The notes below the pieces were generated by a model. It searched no databases, was not told the DNA's origin, and worked only from the letters and a program-made list of their open reading frames with translations. From assembly GCA_047623555.1 (NCBI GenBank), contig JBLHMP010000002.1:13715-77714 (forward strand): a stretch of 64,000 bases of DNA, in the 5' to 3' direction. Both the position numbers and the translations under genes were made by a program. How positions within the stretch are numbered: the first letter of the stretch is position 1; every line of letters starts with the position of its first letter. Origin of the DNA: NORP181 sp047623555 (GTDB taxonomy: Bacteria > Pseudomonadota > Alphaproteobacteria > Rhodobacterales > Rhodobacteraceae). Shown one piece after another: positions 43,314-52,215 of this stretch.

Positions 43314-44044
43314 AGCCGGTCATCACGACACGCGGGATCAACGTCAATCTGGGCGGCCGCCATGTTCTTCACAATATCAGCGTGTCGATTAACCCGGGCG
43401 AGATTGTTACCATCGTCGGCCCCAACGGATCGGGTAAATCCATCTTTCTGCGGGCGCTGATCGGCGCGGTTCCTCTGACCTCTGGCGAGATCACCAAAGC
43501 CGCAAACCTGCGCATCGGCTATGTGCCGCAAAAGCTGGCAATTGATGCCGCGATGCCTATGACAGTACGCCGATTTCTCGGCCTGCCGCGCCAAATTGCT
43601 GAACAAGCCGCCAACGCAGCGCTGAAACGTGCCGATGTTGCCGGGCTGGCCAACCAACAGATGAGCGACCTTTCAGGCGGGCAATTCCAACGGGTTCTTT
43701 TGGCCCGCGCGCTCTTGGAAGAACCGCAATTGTTGCTGTTGGACGAGGCAACACAGGGGTTGGATCAACCCGGTTCCGCCGCCTTTTACCGCCAGATCGA
43801 AGACGTGCGCCGTGATCTGGACTGTGCGGTGGTGATGGTCAGCCATGATCTGCATGTGGTGATGGCCGCCTCAGACCGGGTGTTGTGCATGAACGGCCAT
43901 ATCTGTTGCGAAGGCACGCCAGAAATTGTCACCAGCGCCCCGGAATACCGGGCGCTATTTGGCAGTGGCACCCAAGGTGCGCTCGCGTTGTACCGCCATG
44001 TACACAGCCATTCACACGATCACACCCACGAGGACCACGCCTGA
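43310..44044 (+). CDS. znuC: Zinc ABC transporter ATPase ZnuC
   Basis: 244 residues with Walker A VGPNGSGKSIF, signature LSGGQFQRVLLARALL, Walker B LLLLDEATQGLD and the switch histidine in VVMVSHDLHVV. Walker A ends in SI rather than the common ST, a small change. The C-terminal tail is histidine-rich (YRHVHSHSHDHTHEDHA), as in zinc-specific family members. It overlaps zur and znuB by four and three bases, giving a tightly coupled operon. Confidence 0.95.
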   Translation: MKPVITTRGINVNLGGRHVLHNISVSINPGEIVTIVGPNGSGKSIFLRALIGAVPLTSGEITKAANLRIGYVPQKLAIDAAMPMTVRRFLGLPRQIAEQAANAALKRADVAGLANQQMSDLSGGQFQRVLLARALLEEPQLLLLDEATQGLDQPGSAAFYRQIEDVRRDLDCAVVMVSHDLHVVMAASDRVLCMNGHICCEGTPEIVTSAPEYRALFGSGTQGALALYRHVHSHSHDHTHEDHA

Positions 44045-44835
44045 TGCTCGACGACTTTCTGGTGCGCGCCGCCCTTGCCGGGCTTGGCGTGGCCATCGCG
44101 GCGGCCCCTTTGGGCCGCTTTGTGGTCTGGCGCCGCATGGCCTACTTCGGCGAGGCCACGGCCCATGCCGCCATTCTGGGCGTCGCATTGGCGTTTGCCT
44201 TTAACCTGCCAATCCTGCCCAGCGTTCTGGTCGCAGCATTGATCATGGCAACAGCCGTATCCGCCCTGACCGGGCGTGGCTATGCGATGGATACCGTGTT
44301 GGGCGTGCTGGCCCACAGCGCACTGGCCACCGGGTTGGTGGCGGTGGCGTTGCTCGGCAATGTGCGGCTTGATCTGATGGCATTCCTGTTTGGCGACATA
44401 TTGGCGGTGAACATCAGCGACCTGCTGGTCATCTGGGGCGGAGCCGCAAGCGTGCTGGCGCTGATGTTTGCGCGCTGGTCCGCCCTTTTGATGGCCACCC
44501 TGAGCCCGGATCTGGCCCGCGCCAGTGGCATCAACCCCCGTCGCGAAGAACTGGTTCTGACCATCGCATTGGCCATCGTCGTCGCCGTCGCCATCAAAGT
44601 TGTCGGTGTATTGCTGATTGCGGCGCTCTTGGTGATCCCGGCCGCCGCCGCCCGTCCAATGGCACGCACCCCCGAAGCGATGGCATTTGGTGCAATCGCG
44701 ATCGGCGCGGCCTCCGCCCTGGGCGGATTATGGGCCGCCTTGATGCTGGACAAGCCAACAGGGCCCACAATCGTTTGCGTCGCGGCGCTGATATTCCTAC
44801 TCAGCACCGCATTAGGAGCTATCAGAAACCGTTAG
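44044..44835 (+). CDS. znuB: Zinc ABC transporter permease ZnuB
   Basis: 263 residues, about eight membrane helices, with FVVWRRMAYFGEATAHAAIL near the start and the ASGINPRREELVLTIALAI region after the coupling loop, as in ZnuB. The start at 44044 overlaps the znuC stop. The stop overlaps the convergent DUF805 stop by three to four bases (TAG inside GTTAG), so no terminator can lie between the two genes. Confidence 0.95.
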   Translation: MLDDFLVRAALAGLGVAIAAAPLGRFVVWRRMAYFGEATAHAAILGVALAFAFNLPILPSVLVAALIMATAVSALTGRGYAMDTVLGVLAHSALATGLVAVALLGNVRLDLMAFLFGDILAVNISDLLVIWGGAASVLALMFARWSALLMATLSPDLARASGINPRREELVLTIALAIVVAVAIKVVGVLLIAALLVIPAAAARPMARTPEAMAFGAIAIGAASALGGLWAALMLDKPTGPTIVCVAALIFLLSTALGAIRNR

Positions 44836-45368
44836 GCTTCGGGGCCATATTCATTGTCGCCCGACTGGCTTGGCCGGGTCAGCCACCACAGCACGACCAG
44901 CGGCGACAAAATCATCACCACGATGGCAAGGATCGCGATAATGCCGCCAACTCCGGCAATAAGGCCTTCAATGTTGCCAGATACCAACTCTGCCAAGCCA
45001 CCCCAGAACGCCATGAATACCCCAACGCCAATCATGACGATCATCGGATAAAACATATGCAAACCACTGCGCCCAGAGTCATGCATGCGCCGCCAACCGG
45101 CCGCCAGAGATGGTAAAAACACCGCCAGACTGAAGAGCGAGGCCAAAGGTCCATTGCTCTGCGCATTGAAACTGGCCGACATGGAATCAGATGTGGTTTC
45201 AGAGGCGGTTTCGACCGTTCCCCCAAACAAAATATAATCGAATATACCAAAAATAATGCCGCCAAGTATAACGAAAAGAATAAAGTACCAGTATTCCGGT
45301 CGCGTCGCGCGCCCGGAAAAGGTGACATATTTGCGTAGACATACGCGGACTGCTTCGGAAAAATCCAT
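44832..45368 (-). CDS. DUF805 family membrane protein
   Basis: 178 residues with four membrane helices: YWYFILFVILGGIIFGIFDY, SLFSLAVFLPSLAAGWRRMHD, FYPMIVMIGVGVFMAFW and IIAILAIVVMILSPLVVLWW. The pattern FSGRATRPEYWYFILF and the WRRMHDSGRSG motif define DUF805. The function is not known in any organism I can cite. The tail RPSQSGDNEYGPEA is usual for the family. It overlaps the znuB stop codon on the other strand. Confidence 0.9.
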   Translation of the reverse strand: MDFSEAVRVCLRKYVTFSGRATRPEYWYFILFVILGGIIFGIFDYILFGGTVETASETTSDSMSASFNAQSNGPLASLFSLAVFLPSLAAGWRRMHDSGRSGLHMFYPMIVMIGVGVFMAFWGGLAELVSGNIEGLIAGVGGIIAILAIVVMILSPLVVLWWLTRPSQSGDNEYGPEA

Positions 45369-45437
45369 AATCTTATCCTTGAATTGGCCTATTCACGGCA
45401 ATGTTAACTCAAACATTGCCACAAAAGCTAGTAAAAG

Positions 45438-46271
45438 TCAGGGCTTAGGCCGCAACGCCAACATTTCACGTGCCAGTTTGGCGCTGGCAACCGGCCGGGC
45501 GTTCGCCTCACACAGATCAACCACACGGCGCACAAGGGCGGCATTGGACGGTGCCAATGTATCGCGATCCAGCCGCACGTTATCCTCAAGTCCAGTGCGG
45601 GCATGGCCGCCAGCCGCCACCGACCATTCGTTCAGTACGATCTGGTTGGAACCAATCCCAGCAGCACACCACGGGGCACTGGGCAGCAGGCGATTGACCG
45701 TTTTCACATAGAAATCAAACACATCCTTGTCTGCTGGCATGGCGTTTTTGACCCCCATAACAAACTGAACATAAGGAATATCGCTGATCCGACCGTCCTC
45801 ATACATTTTTGCGGCCATCAGAATATGGCTCAGATCAAAGGCTTCGATCTCGGGTTTGATGTTGAATTCGCGCATTTCTGCCGCCAGCCAATCCACCAAA
45901 GCCGGCGGGTTCTCATAGACTCGCGTCGGGAAATTGTTTGACCCAACGGTCAGGCTCGCCATATCCGGGCAAAGCGACAACATCCCGCCGCGCTCTTTGC
46001 CGGCCCCCGACCGGCCACCGGTCGAAAACTGTACGATCATTCCGGGGCAGTGTTTCTCCACGCCCTCTTTGAGGCGGGCAAATTTCTCAGGGTCCGAACT
46101 TGGCGTCTGATCTTCGTTGCGGACATGCGCATGACAGATCGAGGCCCCGGCCTCGAACGCATCTTGCGTGCTTTCAACCTGCTCAGAGATGCTGATTGGC
46201 ACGGCTGGGTTGCTGGATTTGGTTGGCACCGATCCGGTAATGGCCACACAGATGATACAAGGGTTGGACAT
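45438..46271 (-). CDS. BKACE-family 3-keto-5-aminohexanoate cleavage-type enzyme
   Basis: 277 residues, TIM-barrel enzyme with VAITGSVPTKSSNPAVPIS, ICHAHVRNEDQTPSSDPEKF (metal-binding His-x-His), GGRSGAGKERGGMLSLCP and LNEWSVAAGGHARTGLEDNV. The family cleaves beta-keto acids with acetyl-CoA, giving acetoacetate and an acyl-CoA. Substrates differ widely, and I cannot assign one. No lysine fermentation gene is adjacent. Start is 71 bases from the DUF6455 gene end, same strand. Confidence 0.88.
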   Translation of the reverse strand: MSNPCIICVAITGSVPTKSSNPAVPISISEQVESTQDAFEAGASICHAHVRNEDQTPSSDPEKFARLKEGVEKHCPGMIVQFSTGGRSGAGKERGGMLSLCPDMASLTVGSNNFPTRVYENPPALVDWLAAEMREFNIKPEIEAFDLSHILMAAKMYEDGRISDIPYVQFVMGVKNAMPADKDVFDFYVKTVNRLLPSAPWCAAGIGSNQIVLNEWSVAAGGHARTGLEDNVRLDRDTLAPSNAALVRRVVDLCEANARPVASAKLAREMLALRPKP

Positions 46272-46342
46272 GAAGCTTCCTGCTCAGGCAAAGGTTGGGC
46301 GCATAATTTACCAAAACCAACAACCCGTCCATCCGAATCGTA

Positions 46343-46609
46343 TTATCGCACTGTCGCCTGGCGAAAACTGTGAAACATCTCACGGTTGCGGCAATAGTCC
46401 GGTGTTTGCGTTGCGCCATCTTTGTGCTCACCCGTCCAACCCTGACATGAGTCAGGATGTGAGCAGTCCGCACAGCTAAGCACCGCATCCGAAATCTCAT
46501 CAATCAAAAGTTCACCGCTCAGAGCCACCTTTTGCAGATCAACGCCCAAGGTTTCGGCCATTTGATCAACCAATGCCGCGTGACGTTTCAGAACAGATCG
46601 ATCGTGCAT
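46343..46609 (-). CDS. Small cysteine-rich protein (DUF6455-like) behind an FNR-type box
   Basis: 88 residues: MHDRSVLKRHAALVDQMAET, a helical half, then DAVLSCADCSHPDSCQGWT and PDYCRNREMF, giving four cysteines in a pattern (CADC, SC, YC) that could hold a metal or iron-sulfur centre. I believe this is the DUF6455 family of Rhodobacterales, whose role is unknown. A perfect FNR-type box lies 60 bases upstream of ATG 46609. The frame is open to 46660 but the earlier start lacks support. It is co-directional with the BKACE gene. Confidence 0.65.
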   Translation of the reverse strand: MHDRSVLKRHAALVDQMAETLGVDLQKVALSGELLIDEISDAVLSCADCSHPDSCQGWTGEHKDGATQTPDYCRNREMFHSFRQATVR

Positions 46610-46668
46610 TTGGCCACCTCTTGCTTTGGCATGTGATGCACAACCTAAACGACCTAGCAAATTGAGCT

Positions 46669-46682
46669 TTGATGCAGATCAA
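46669..46682 (-). promoter_or_regulatory. Perfect FNR/FnrL-type box
   Basis: TTGAT-GCAG-ATCAA, both half-sites perfect against the known TTGAT-N4-ATCAA consensus and extended by one more T/A pair. It is placed to control the small cysteine-rich gene at 46609. Confidence 0.75.
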
Positions 46683-46708
46683 AACCGCTCGCTTCACGTC
46701 GTCCCGCC

Positions 46709-46784
46709 CCAATTCGTCTCCCCCAGTTCTTCTCGTCCAGTTCTTCTCGTCCAGTTCTTCTCGTCCCAAATACCTCTGCCAGAG
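46709..46784 (-). repeat. 14-bp tandem repeat with adjoining interspersed repeat
   Basis: CAGTTCTTCTCGTC three times exactly (46724-46765), preceded by a diverged unit (about 46709-46722). Directly after it is AAATACCTCTGCCAGAGGCA (about 46768-46787), a 16/20 match to the inverted repeat at 58732. Read on the minus strand the block is GCCTCTGGCAGAGGTATTT followed by GACGAGAAGAACTG units. Confidence 0.8.
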
Positions 46785-46841
46785 GCACCGCCGCGCCCAA
46801 CGGGCGGGGCCAAATATCAAATGGCCGGCTTGCGGGGCTCA

Positions 46842-47213
46842 TTATTCTAGATACAACCGCACCGCATCACGGACCCGACGAAACCGGTCGCCACCCAATT
46901 TCTTACCACCATACCACCGCGTGACAATAATGACGTGCCCCTCCAGTTCAGCCCGCTGCATCATCCGCAAAATCACCATCCCGGCGCCAGTCTCTCCATC
47001 GTCTGCCTTCAACGCCCCGGTGGTCAGCATCGCCGCCCAACTGTTATGGGTCGCCTTGGCATACGCCTTATCCGATTTCAGCAGCGCCAGCACCGCATCC
47101 ACATCGCTGCGACTTTGCACAGGAGCGCCACTAACCGCATAGCGCGACCCGCGATCACTCAGAACCACGCCAAGCTGGCGCAAATCCGGACCTTCAGATG
47201 CCGCGCCGCTCAA
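46842..47213 (-). CDS. YigZ/IMPACT-family protein, short form
   Basis: 123 residues with KATHNSWAAMLTTG, DDGETGAGMVILRMMQ and VTRWYGGKKLGGDRFRRV, matching the N-terminal IMPACT domain core (the VTRYFGG region). The usual C-terminal domain is absent, as in other alphaproteobacterial short forms. The function is unclear; in eukaryotes relatives affect translation control. The start is TTG at 47213 and overlaps the M48 gene stop (TTGA), suggesting coupled translation. This makes read-through of the upstream amber codon relevant for its expression. Confidence 0.8.
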   Translation of the reverse strand: MSGAASEGPDLRQLGVVLSDRGSRYAVSGAPVQSRSDVDAVLALLKSDKAYAKATHNSWAAMLTTGALKADDGETGAGMVILRMMQRAELEGHVIIVTRWYGGKKLGGDRFRRVRDAVRLYLE

Positions 47214-47935
47214 CTCCCGGGCACGCCCAGCTGCGCACTCGTGCGCCGCACCGTAGCAAGCCGCGCAGCATTGGGCGGATGGGTGCCCAGAAACCGGTCA
47301 CCGGGGTCTGGAATGTGGGCAAAAAACTGCGCCCCAACCAGCGGATTATAACCCGCATAGTAGGTAATGACCGTGCCCAACTGATCCGCCTCCAGCTCAA
47401 AATCCTTGGAATAACTGCGCCCTCCGACCATCGCGCCCAAGTCCTGCGCGCTCTAAATATCCGCCGTTGACCCGCCGCTCAAGGCCGTTAAACCGGCAAA
47501 AATAACCGCCCCGGTCAGGGCGTTGGTCTGTTGGCGATAAAGATGGTTGGCAATGTGGTGCGCGGCTTCGTGGCCAAGAACAAAGGCCAGCTCATTGGCG
47601 TTGCGCGTCTCGTTGATTAGTGACGTGGTAAAGGTGATGACAGGCCGCCCGGATTTATCAAGCGACTGATAGGCGTTTGGCACCGCTTTGGGGTTCGGGT
47701 CGACAACAATGCGGAAATCACAATTTACGCCACTGGTGCGCCGCCGACAAACGCGTTCTGCCACAGGTTCCACCGCCCGCACCACCTGCGCAAAACTCTG
47801 CGACGCCTGCGCCGGGGCCATGTGTATTGGTGCGTCGGGTGCCGGATTTGCCGCAACGACGGGCGACGACGACGTGGTCACAGACACGTCGCAAGCCGCG
47901 AGTGCCAAACACATCGTCAATAACATCCAGCGCAT
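47210..47935 (-). pseudogene. M48-type metalloprotease lipoprotein with in-frame amber codon
   Basis: The protein begins MRWMLLTMCLALAACDVSVT with a lipobox (ALAAC) and carries the zinc motif VLGHEAAHHIANHL. At 47453-47455 the frame has TAG after GSTADI. It then continues without shift as SAQDLGAMVGGRSYSKDFEL and EADQLGTVITYYAG, which supplies the third zinc ligand (ELEAD), and ends at 47210. One C-to-T change of a CAG codon explains the stop. Without the second part the site lacks its glutamate ligand, so the product should be inactive unless the TAG is read through. M48 enzymes of this type act on periplasmic or outer-membrane proteins. Confidence 0.85.
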
Positions 47936-48052
47936 CCAAGGCCCCCTGTTTCGCAATATCCGACCCACAATCTAGCACAGTCGCGCCGCGCCGCCAGTGC
48001 TGGAGCATCACATCGTCTTGCAATGCGCGCAACAGAGCGGCACTCTGGCCCC

Positions 48053-48295
48053 ATGTTTACAATAGAACACGAGTTTGACTCGACAATCATCACATTGGTG
48101 GACGAAGGCGCGGCCCCGCTGCAAGAAGACGTCGTCATCAACAGTTTCGCCGAATGCATCACGGTTGAACAACTGGACCCGCGTACCGACCGGATGCAGC
48201 GGATCACGCTATCCCCCGAACAGATTCGCGATCTGAGTGCGGCGTTGGATTTGCCCGAAGGCGTCTATCAGTTCAGCGACGGTCTACCCGAATAG
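48053..48295 (+). CDS. Conserved hypothetical protein, 80 aa
   Basis: The product is MFTIEHEFDSTIITLVDEGA then EDVVINSFAECITVEQLDPR and RITLSPEQIRDLSAALDLPE, a small acidic beta/alpha protein with no signal or membrane part. Start at 48053 is favoured over 48023 because the family-like beginning MFTIEHEFD follows. It is convergent with the DUF167 gene and overlaps it by 28 bases. I do not recognise a function. Confidence 0.7.
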   Translation: MFTIEHEFDSTIITLVDEGAAPLQEDVVINSFAECITVEQLDPRTDRMQRITLSPEQIRDLSAALDLPEGVYQFSDGLPE

Positions 48296-48558
48296 ACAAA
48301 TGTTTTGTTTCGCGATGTTTGGCCGCGCACCAGCGTCAAATGCGACGGCGCCACGCCCATGGCCGTGGCCAACAACGCCTGAACCGCCGAGTTGGCCTTG
48401 CCGTTTTCGGGCACCACAGTCACGCTGGCGCGCAGGGCGGTGCCATCGCGGGTTAAACCGGCGCGCGCAGCCTTGGGGCTGACCCGGATATCAATCCGGG
48501 CGCCGGGCTGGGCCAGATCGGACAGGTCTGGCAGATCGCGGGCTTTGGGTTTGGCCAT
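48268..48558 (-). CDS. DUF167 (YggU-type) protein
   Basis: 96 residues with IDIRVSPKAARAGLTRDG, LRASVTVVPENGKANSAVQALLA and LTLVRGQTSRNKTFVYSG, the DUF167 core (normally G-K-A-N and S-R-x-K). The fold is small alpha/beta. The function is unknown although it is widely conserved. Its last 28 bases lie in the convergent 80-residue gene. Confidence 0.88.
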   Translation of the reverse strand: MAKPKARDLPDLSDLAQPGARIDIRVSPKAARAGLTRDGTALRASVTVVPENGKANSAVQALLATAMGVAPSHLTLVRGQTSRNKTFVYSGRPSLN

Positions 48559-48602
48559 ATTGACAGGTTGGCGCGATTATAGATCGAACGCCATAGACTT
48601 TT

Positions 48603-48655
48603 TAGCCTCCGGCGGGGAGTTTAAGCCGAATCGAAACGCTCCGGTGGAGCGTTTC
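48603..48655 (+). repeat. Solo interspersed repeat and adjacent hairpin
   Basis: TAGCCTCCGGCGGGGAGTTT (48603-48622) is a copy of the TTGCCTCCGGCGGGGATATT repeat at 58781. It is followed by a perfect hairpin GAAACGCTCC-GGT-GGAGCGTTTC (48633-48655). Both lie between the DUF167 and deacetylase-like genes. Confidence 0.75.
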
Positions 48656-48703
48656 AAGCGCAGAACGGGCAAGGCCCATGAGGAAATTGGAAAGGTACAG
48701 AAA

Positions 48704-49807
48704 ATGGCGACAGGGTTTTTTTGGGACGAGCAGTGTTTTTGGCACGCAGGCGGCAACTATGCTGCCACCATGCCAATTGGGGGCCTGGTTCAGCCGCTGG
48801 CCGCAGGGGGGTTACCGGAAAATCCCGAAACCAAGCGGCGGTTGAAAAACCTGATGGATGTTACCGGGTTGATGGGCGAGCTGGCCACACAATCAGCGGC
48901 ACCTGCCAGTTGGGAGGATTTGGCAAGGGTCCATCCGGAAAGCTATCTGACAGAATTCAAAAAGCTATCAGACGGCAGCGGCGGCGAATTGGGTCGACGC
49001 ACGCCTTTTGCTACGGGGGGATTTGAGATCGCATCTTTGTCTACCGGATTGGCCATCGGCGCGGTCGAGGCTGTTCTAAGTGGTAAATTGGACAACGCCT
49101 ATGCCTTGTCGCGCCCGCCCGGGCATCATTGCCTGCCAGATTTTCCCAATGGGTTCTGCCTGTTGGCCAATATCGCCATTGCCATTGAAACCGCCAAAGC
49201 CCGCCACGGGCTTGGCCGGGTCGCGGTCATTGACTGGGATGTGCACCACGGCAACGGCACCGAGGCGATTTTCTATGATCGGGATGACGTTTTGACCATG
49301 TCACTGCATCAAGAAGGCAATTACCCGCTGGATACCGGCATGATTGCGGATCGGGGGCGCGGCAAGGGGATGGGTTACAACATCAACGTGCCCCTGCCCG
49401 CCGGGTCTGGCCATACCGCCTATCTGGCCTGTATCGACGAAATTGTCGTGCCTGCACTGGAACGGTTCAAACCCGATATGATCATTGTCGCCTGTGGTTT
49501 TGATGCCTCGGCAATTGACCCGTTGGCGCGGATGATTGCCACGGCTGATACCTTTCGGCAGATGACATTGAGGGTAAAAACCGCGGCAGAAAATCTTTGT
49601 GATGGTCGGTTGGTAATGGTGCATGAGGGCGGGTATTCCGAGGTTTATGTGCCGTTTTGCGGTCATGCCACCATCGAAGCCCTGAGCGGTAGTTCCATCG
49701 TTGCCACCGACCCAATGGCGCATACGCTGCACGTTCGTCAGCCCACCGCCCGGTTTGATGCCTTTCTGCGTGAGGTGGTGCGCGATTTTGCTGAAGAACT
49801 GCGATAA
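48704..49807 (+). CDS. Class II histone-deacetylase-like amidohydrolase
   Basis: 367 residues with the zinc-site signatures of the arginase/deacetylase fold: LSRPPGHHCLPDFPNGFCLL (catalytic His pair), VIDWDVHHGNGTEAIFYD (zinc Asp and His) and CGFDASAIDPLARM (zinc Asp). In bacteria such enzymes act on acetylpolyamines, acetoin-related or small acetylated molecules. Substrate is open. The ATG at 48704 is chosen because the family begins near TGFFWDEQCFWH. The frame runs further upstream across a repeat and is not coding there. Confidence 0.9.
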   Translation: MATGFFWDEQCFWHAGGNYAATMPIGGLVQPLAAGGLPENPETKRRLKNLMDVTGLMGELATQSAAPASWEDLARVHPESYLTEFKKLSDGSGGELGRRTPFATGGFEIASLSTGLAIGAVEAVLSGKLDNAYALSRPPGHHCLPDFPNGFCLLANIAIAIETAKARHGLGRVAVIDWDVHHGNGTEAIFYDRDDVLTMSLHQEGNYPLDTGMIADRGRGKGMGYNINVPLPAGSGHTAYLACIDEIVVPALERFKPDMIIVACGFDASAIDPLARMIATADTFRQMTLRVKTAAENLCDGRLVMVHEGGYSEVYVPFCGHATIEALSGSSIVATDPMAHTLHVRQPTARFDAFLREVVRDFAEELR

Positions 49808-49924
49808 TTTCCGGGATATTTCACCGGCTGTCAGTGCCTCAGCAGCCGCAAGGGTATCTTTTGCTCTTGAAACTTTGGGTGCCTTGCACGACATAAAAGC
49901 AACGAATGTAAATAGGATTCACAT

Positions 49925-50503
49925 ATGCCTGTACCAAACCCCGCCGCGATGGAGTTTTTACTGACCCGCCGGTCCCGGCCGGCCAAAACGCTCGTGTTAC
50001 CTGTGCCAAATCGCGAACAGCTTGGCCCGCTGTTGACAGCCGCGGCACGCTGCCCGGATCATGGCAAATTGGAACCGTGGCGGTTTATCGTAATTGAGGC
50101 CGGAGCAATGGCGCGACTGGCTGATCTGGCCGAGGCACGTGGCAAGGAATTGGGCAAAGACGACGCCGACGTTCTTAAGGCGCGCAACCAGTTTGATTTA
50201 GGCAATCTGGCGGTTGTTGTGGTTAAAATCCGTAAACCTTCGGAAAAAGTCCCGGCAATTGAGCAGACTTATTCTGCGGGTGGTGTCTGTCTCGGCCTGC
50301 TGAACGCAGCACTTGCGTCAGGATGGGGGGCCAATTGGTTGTCCGGTTGGGTCAGTCATGACGTCGTTTTCTGTAAAACCGGCTTTGGTTTGGGCGCAGA
50401 TGAAACCGTCGCCGGAATCATCCATATCGGCACCGAACGCAATGCCCCACCCGAACGCCCACGCCCGGATGTGGCTACGATGACCGAATGGGTAACCGCA
50501 TGA
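49925..50503 (+). CDS. Nitroreductase-family flavoprotein (YdjA-like)
   Basis: 192 residues with MEFLLTRRSRPAKTLVLPVP, LLTAAARCPDHGKLEPWRFI and AGGVCLGLLNAALASGWGANWL, the FMN-binding pattern of small nitroreductases of the YdjA type. The physiological substrate is unknown. It overlaps the EI24 gene by four bases (ATGA), so both are translated together. Confidence 0.9.
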   Translation: MPVPNPAAMEFLLTRRSRPAKTLVLPVPNREQLGPLLTAAARCPDHGKLEPWRFIVIEAGAMARLADLAEARGKELGKDDADVLKARNQFDLGNLAVVVVKIRKPSEKVPAIEQTYSAGGVCLGLLNAALASGWGANWLSGWVSHDVVFCKTGFGLGADETVAGIIHIGTERNAPPERPRPDVATMTEWVTA

Positions 50504-51204
50504 TTTTACGCGCCTTCATGATGGCCCTGTCGCAAATCGGCGATCCTCGATTCCGGCGGGTGCTATTTTTGGGGATTGGCCTGACATTTGCCCTTTTGAT
50601 CGGCTCGTATGCGGGCCTTTTGGGGCTGGTGAATTGGATGGTTGGAGACGAGGCCACGGTTCCTATATTTGGAAAAGTGGAATGGCTGGGCGATCTGCTC
50701 AGCTTTTCGTCATTCATATTCATGATGGTTATGTCGATTTTTCTGATGATGCCTGTGGCCTCGGCCATTACCTCGATGTTTCTGGACGAGGTTGCACAGG
50801 CGGTTGAGGACGAACATTACCCACATCTGGCCCAAGTCCCCGGCGTGCCCTTTGGCGAAGCCCTGCGCGACACGCTCAGCTTTCTTGGTCTGCTGATCGT
50901 TGCCAATATCGTGGCGCTTATTGTCGGCTCAATGCTGTTTTTGATATTCCCACCGGCCTGGGCAATTATTTTCTGGGGCCTGAATGGATTCTTGTTAGGG
51001 CGTGAATATTTCACTTTGGCTGCAATGCGCCGCGTTGGGCGCGCGCGCGCCAAGAAACTGCGAAGCAAGCATATGGGAACGATTTGGCTGGCGGGGGTTT
51101 TGATGGCGATGCCGCTGTCTGTGCCGATCCTGAACTTATTTATCCCGATCTTGGGTGCCGCTACATTTACCCATATCTATCATATACTTAGCGACAAACG
51201 TTGA
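50500..51204 (+). CDS. EI24/CysZ-like membrane protein
   Basis: 234 residues with four or more membrane segments (LFLGIGLTFALLIGSYAGLL, FMMVMSIFLMMPVASAITSM, LLIVANIVALIVGSMLFLIF, LAGVLMAMPLSVPILNLFIP) and the EI24 pattern SAITSMFLDEVAQAVE. CysZ of enteric bacteria imports sulfate for cysteine synthesis. That is an attractive link to sulfur metabolism here, but the family is broader. ATG at 50500 overlaps the nitroreductase stop. An alternative start is 12 bases upstream. Confidence 0.85.
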   Translation: MILRAFMMALSQIGDPRFRRVLFLGIGLTFALLIGSYAGLLGLVNWMVGDEATVPIFGKVEWLGDLLSFSSFIFMMVMSIFLMMPVASAITSMFLDEVAQAVEDEHYPHLAQVPGVPFGEALRDTLSFLGLLIVANIVALIVGSMLFLIFPPAWAIIFWGLNGFLLGREYFTLAAMRRVGRARAKKLRSKHMGTIWLAGVLMAMPLSVPILNLFIPILGAATFTHIYHILSDKR

Positions 51205-51361
51205 TGTGGATGAAATTTCGTGCGGATGTGGGTTAACGACTATTCAAGTGTTATAGATCATACCCTTGTAGAACGACCCTAATTTCGCACGACATTTGCA
51301 CTCCTACAGGCAGAATTGCCGCTGTAATCGACACCAATCGACATTGGATATCAGATCGCGG

Positions 51362-51634
51362 CTAGTTCGTTTGGCCGCGGGTGAAATTTTCGATGTCGTC
51401 AACAGTGATCCAATCGGACAGGATAATACCGCACACAATCGCCCACACAACAAATGTCACCCCGGTCACAATCCACATCTTTTTCTTAAGGTGATGTTCT
51501 TCGGGGGCACCGGCATGAGTGCCCGGCACAATCTCCCCCAGATCACCCTGGGTTTTAACGCGGATGGGCAGGGCAATCAAAAAGCACATGAACCAGATGA
51601 CCACATATAGAACGATGGCGGATGTAACGGCCAT
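51362..51634 (-). CDS. DUF1467 membrane protein
   Basis: 90 residues with two helices, SAIVLYVVIWFMCFLIALPI and MWIVTGVTFVVWAIVCGIIL, joined by a loop with GEIVPGTHAGAPEEHHLKKK, the DUF1467 signature. It commonly follows methylmalonyl-CoA epimerase in Rhodobacterales, as here. No function is known. The 157 bases upstream of the EI24 side hold no gene that I can see. Confidence 0.88.
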   Translation of the reverse strand: MAVTSAIVLYVVIWFMCFLIALPIRVKTQGDLGEIVPGTHAGAPEEHHLKKKMWIVTGVTFVVWAIVCGIILSDWITVDDIENFTRGQTN

Positions 51635-51658
51635 ATCGGCCTCCTGTTTTGGGTGGGG

Positions 51659-52063
<405 letters not shown>

Positions 52064-52215
52064 GGGAATTCTCCGGCAAACGTTTCTACCGGGTTATGCG
52101 GCGCGCGCAGCCCAAGAGCAAGTGCGCCAATCCGCCTTCAACCTTATGTCGCGGCGTTAACCTGCTGTTAGCCATCCGGGCCTAGCGTTGAACTATCTAC
52201 AAAAAGGAGCCTGCC

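Noticed and set aside
46709..46784. CRISPR array
   Set aside because: The 14-bp units are directly adjacent with no spacers, and no cas genes are near.
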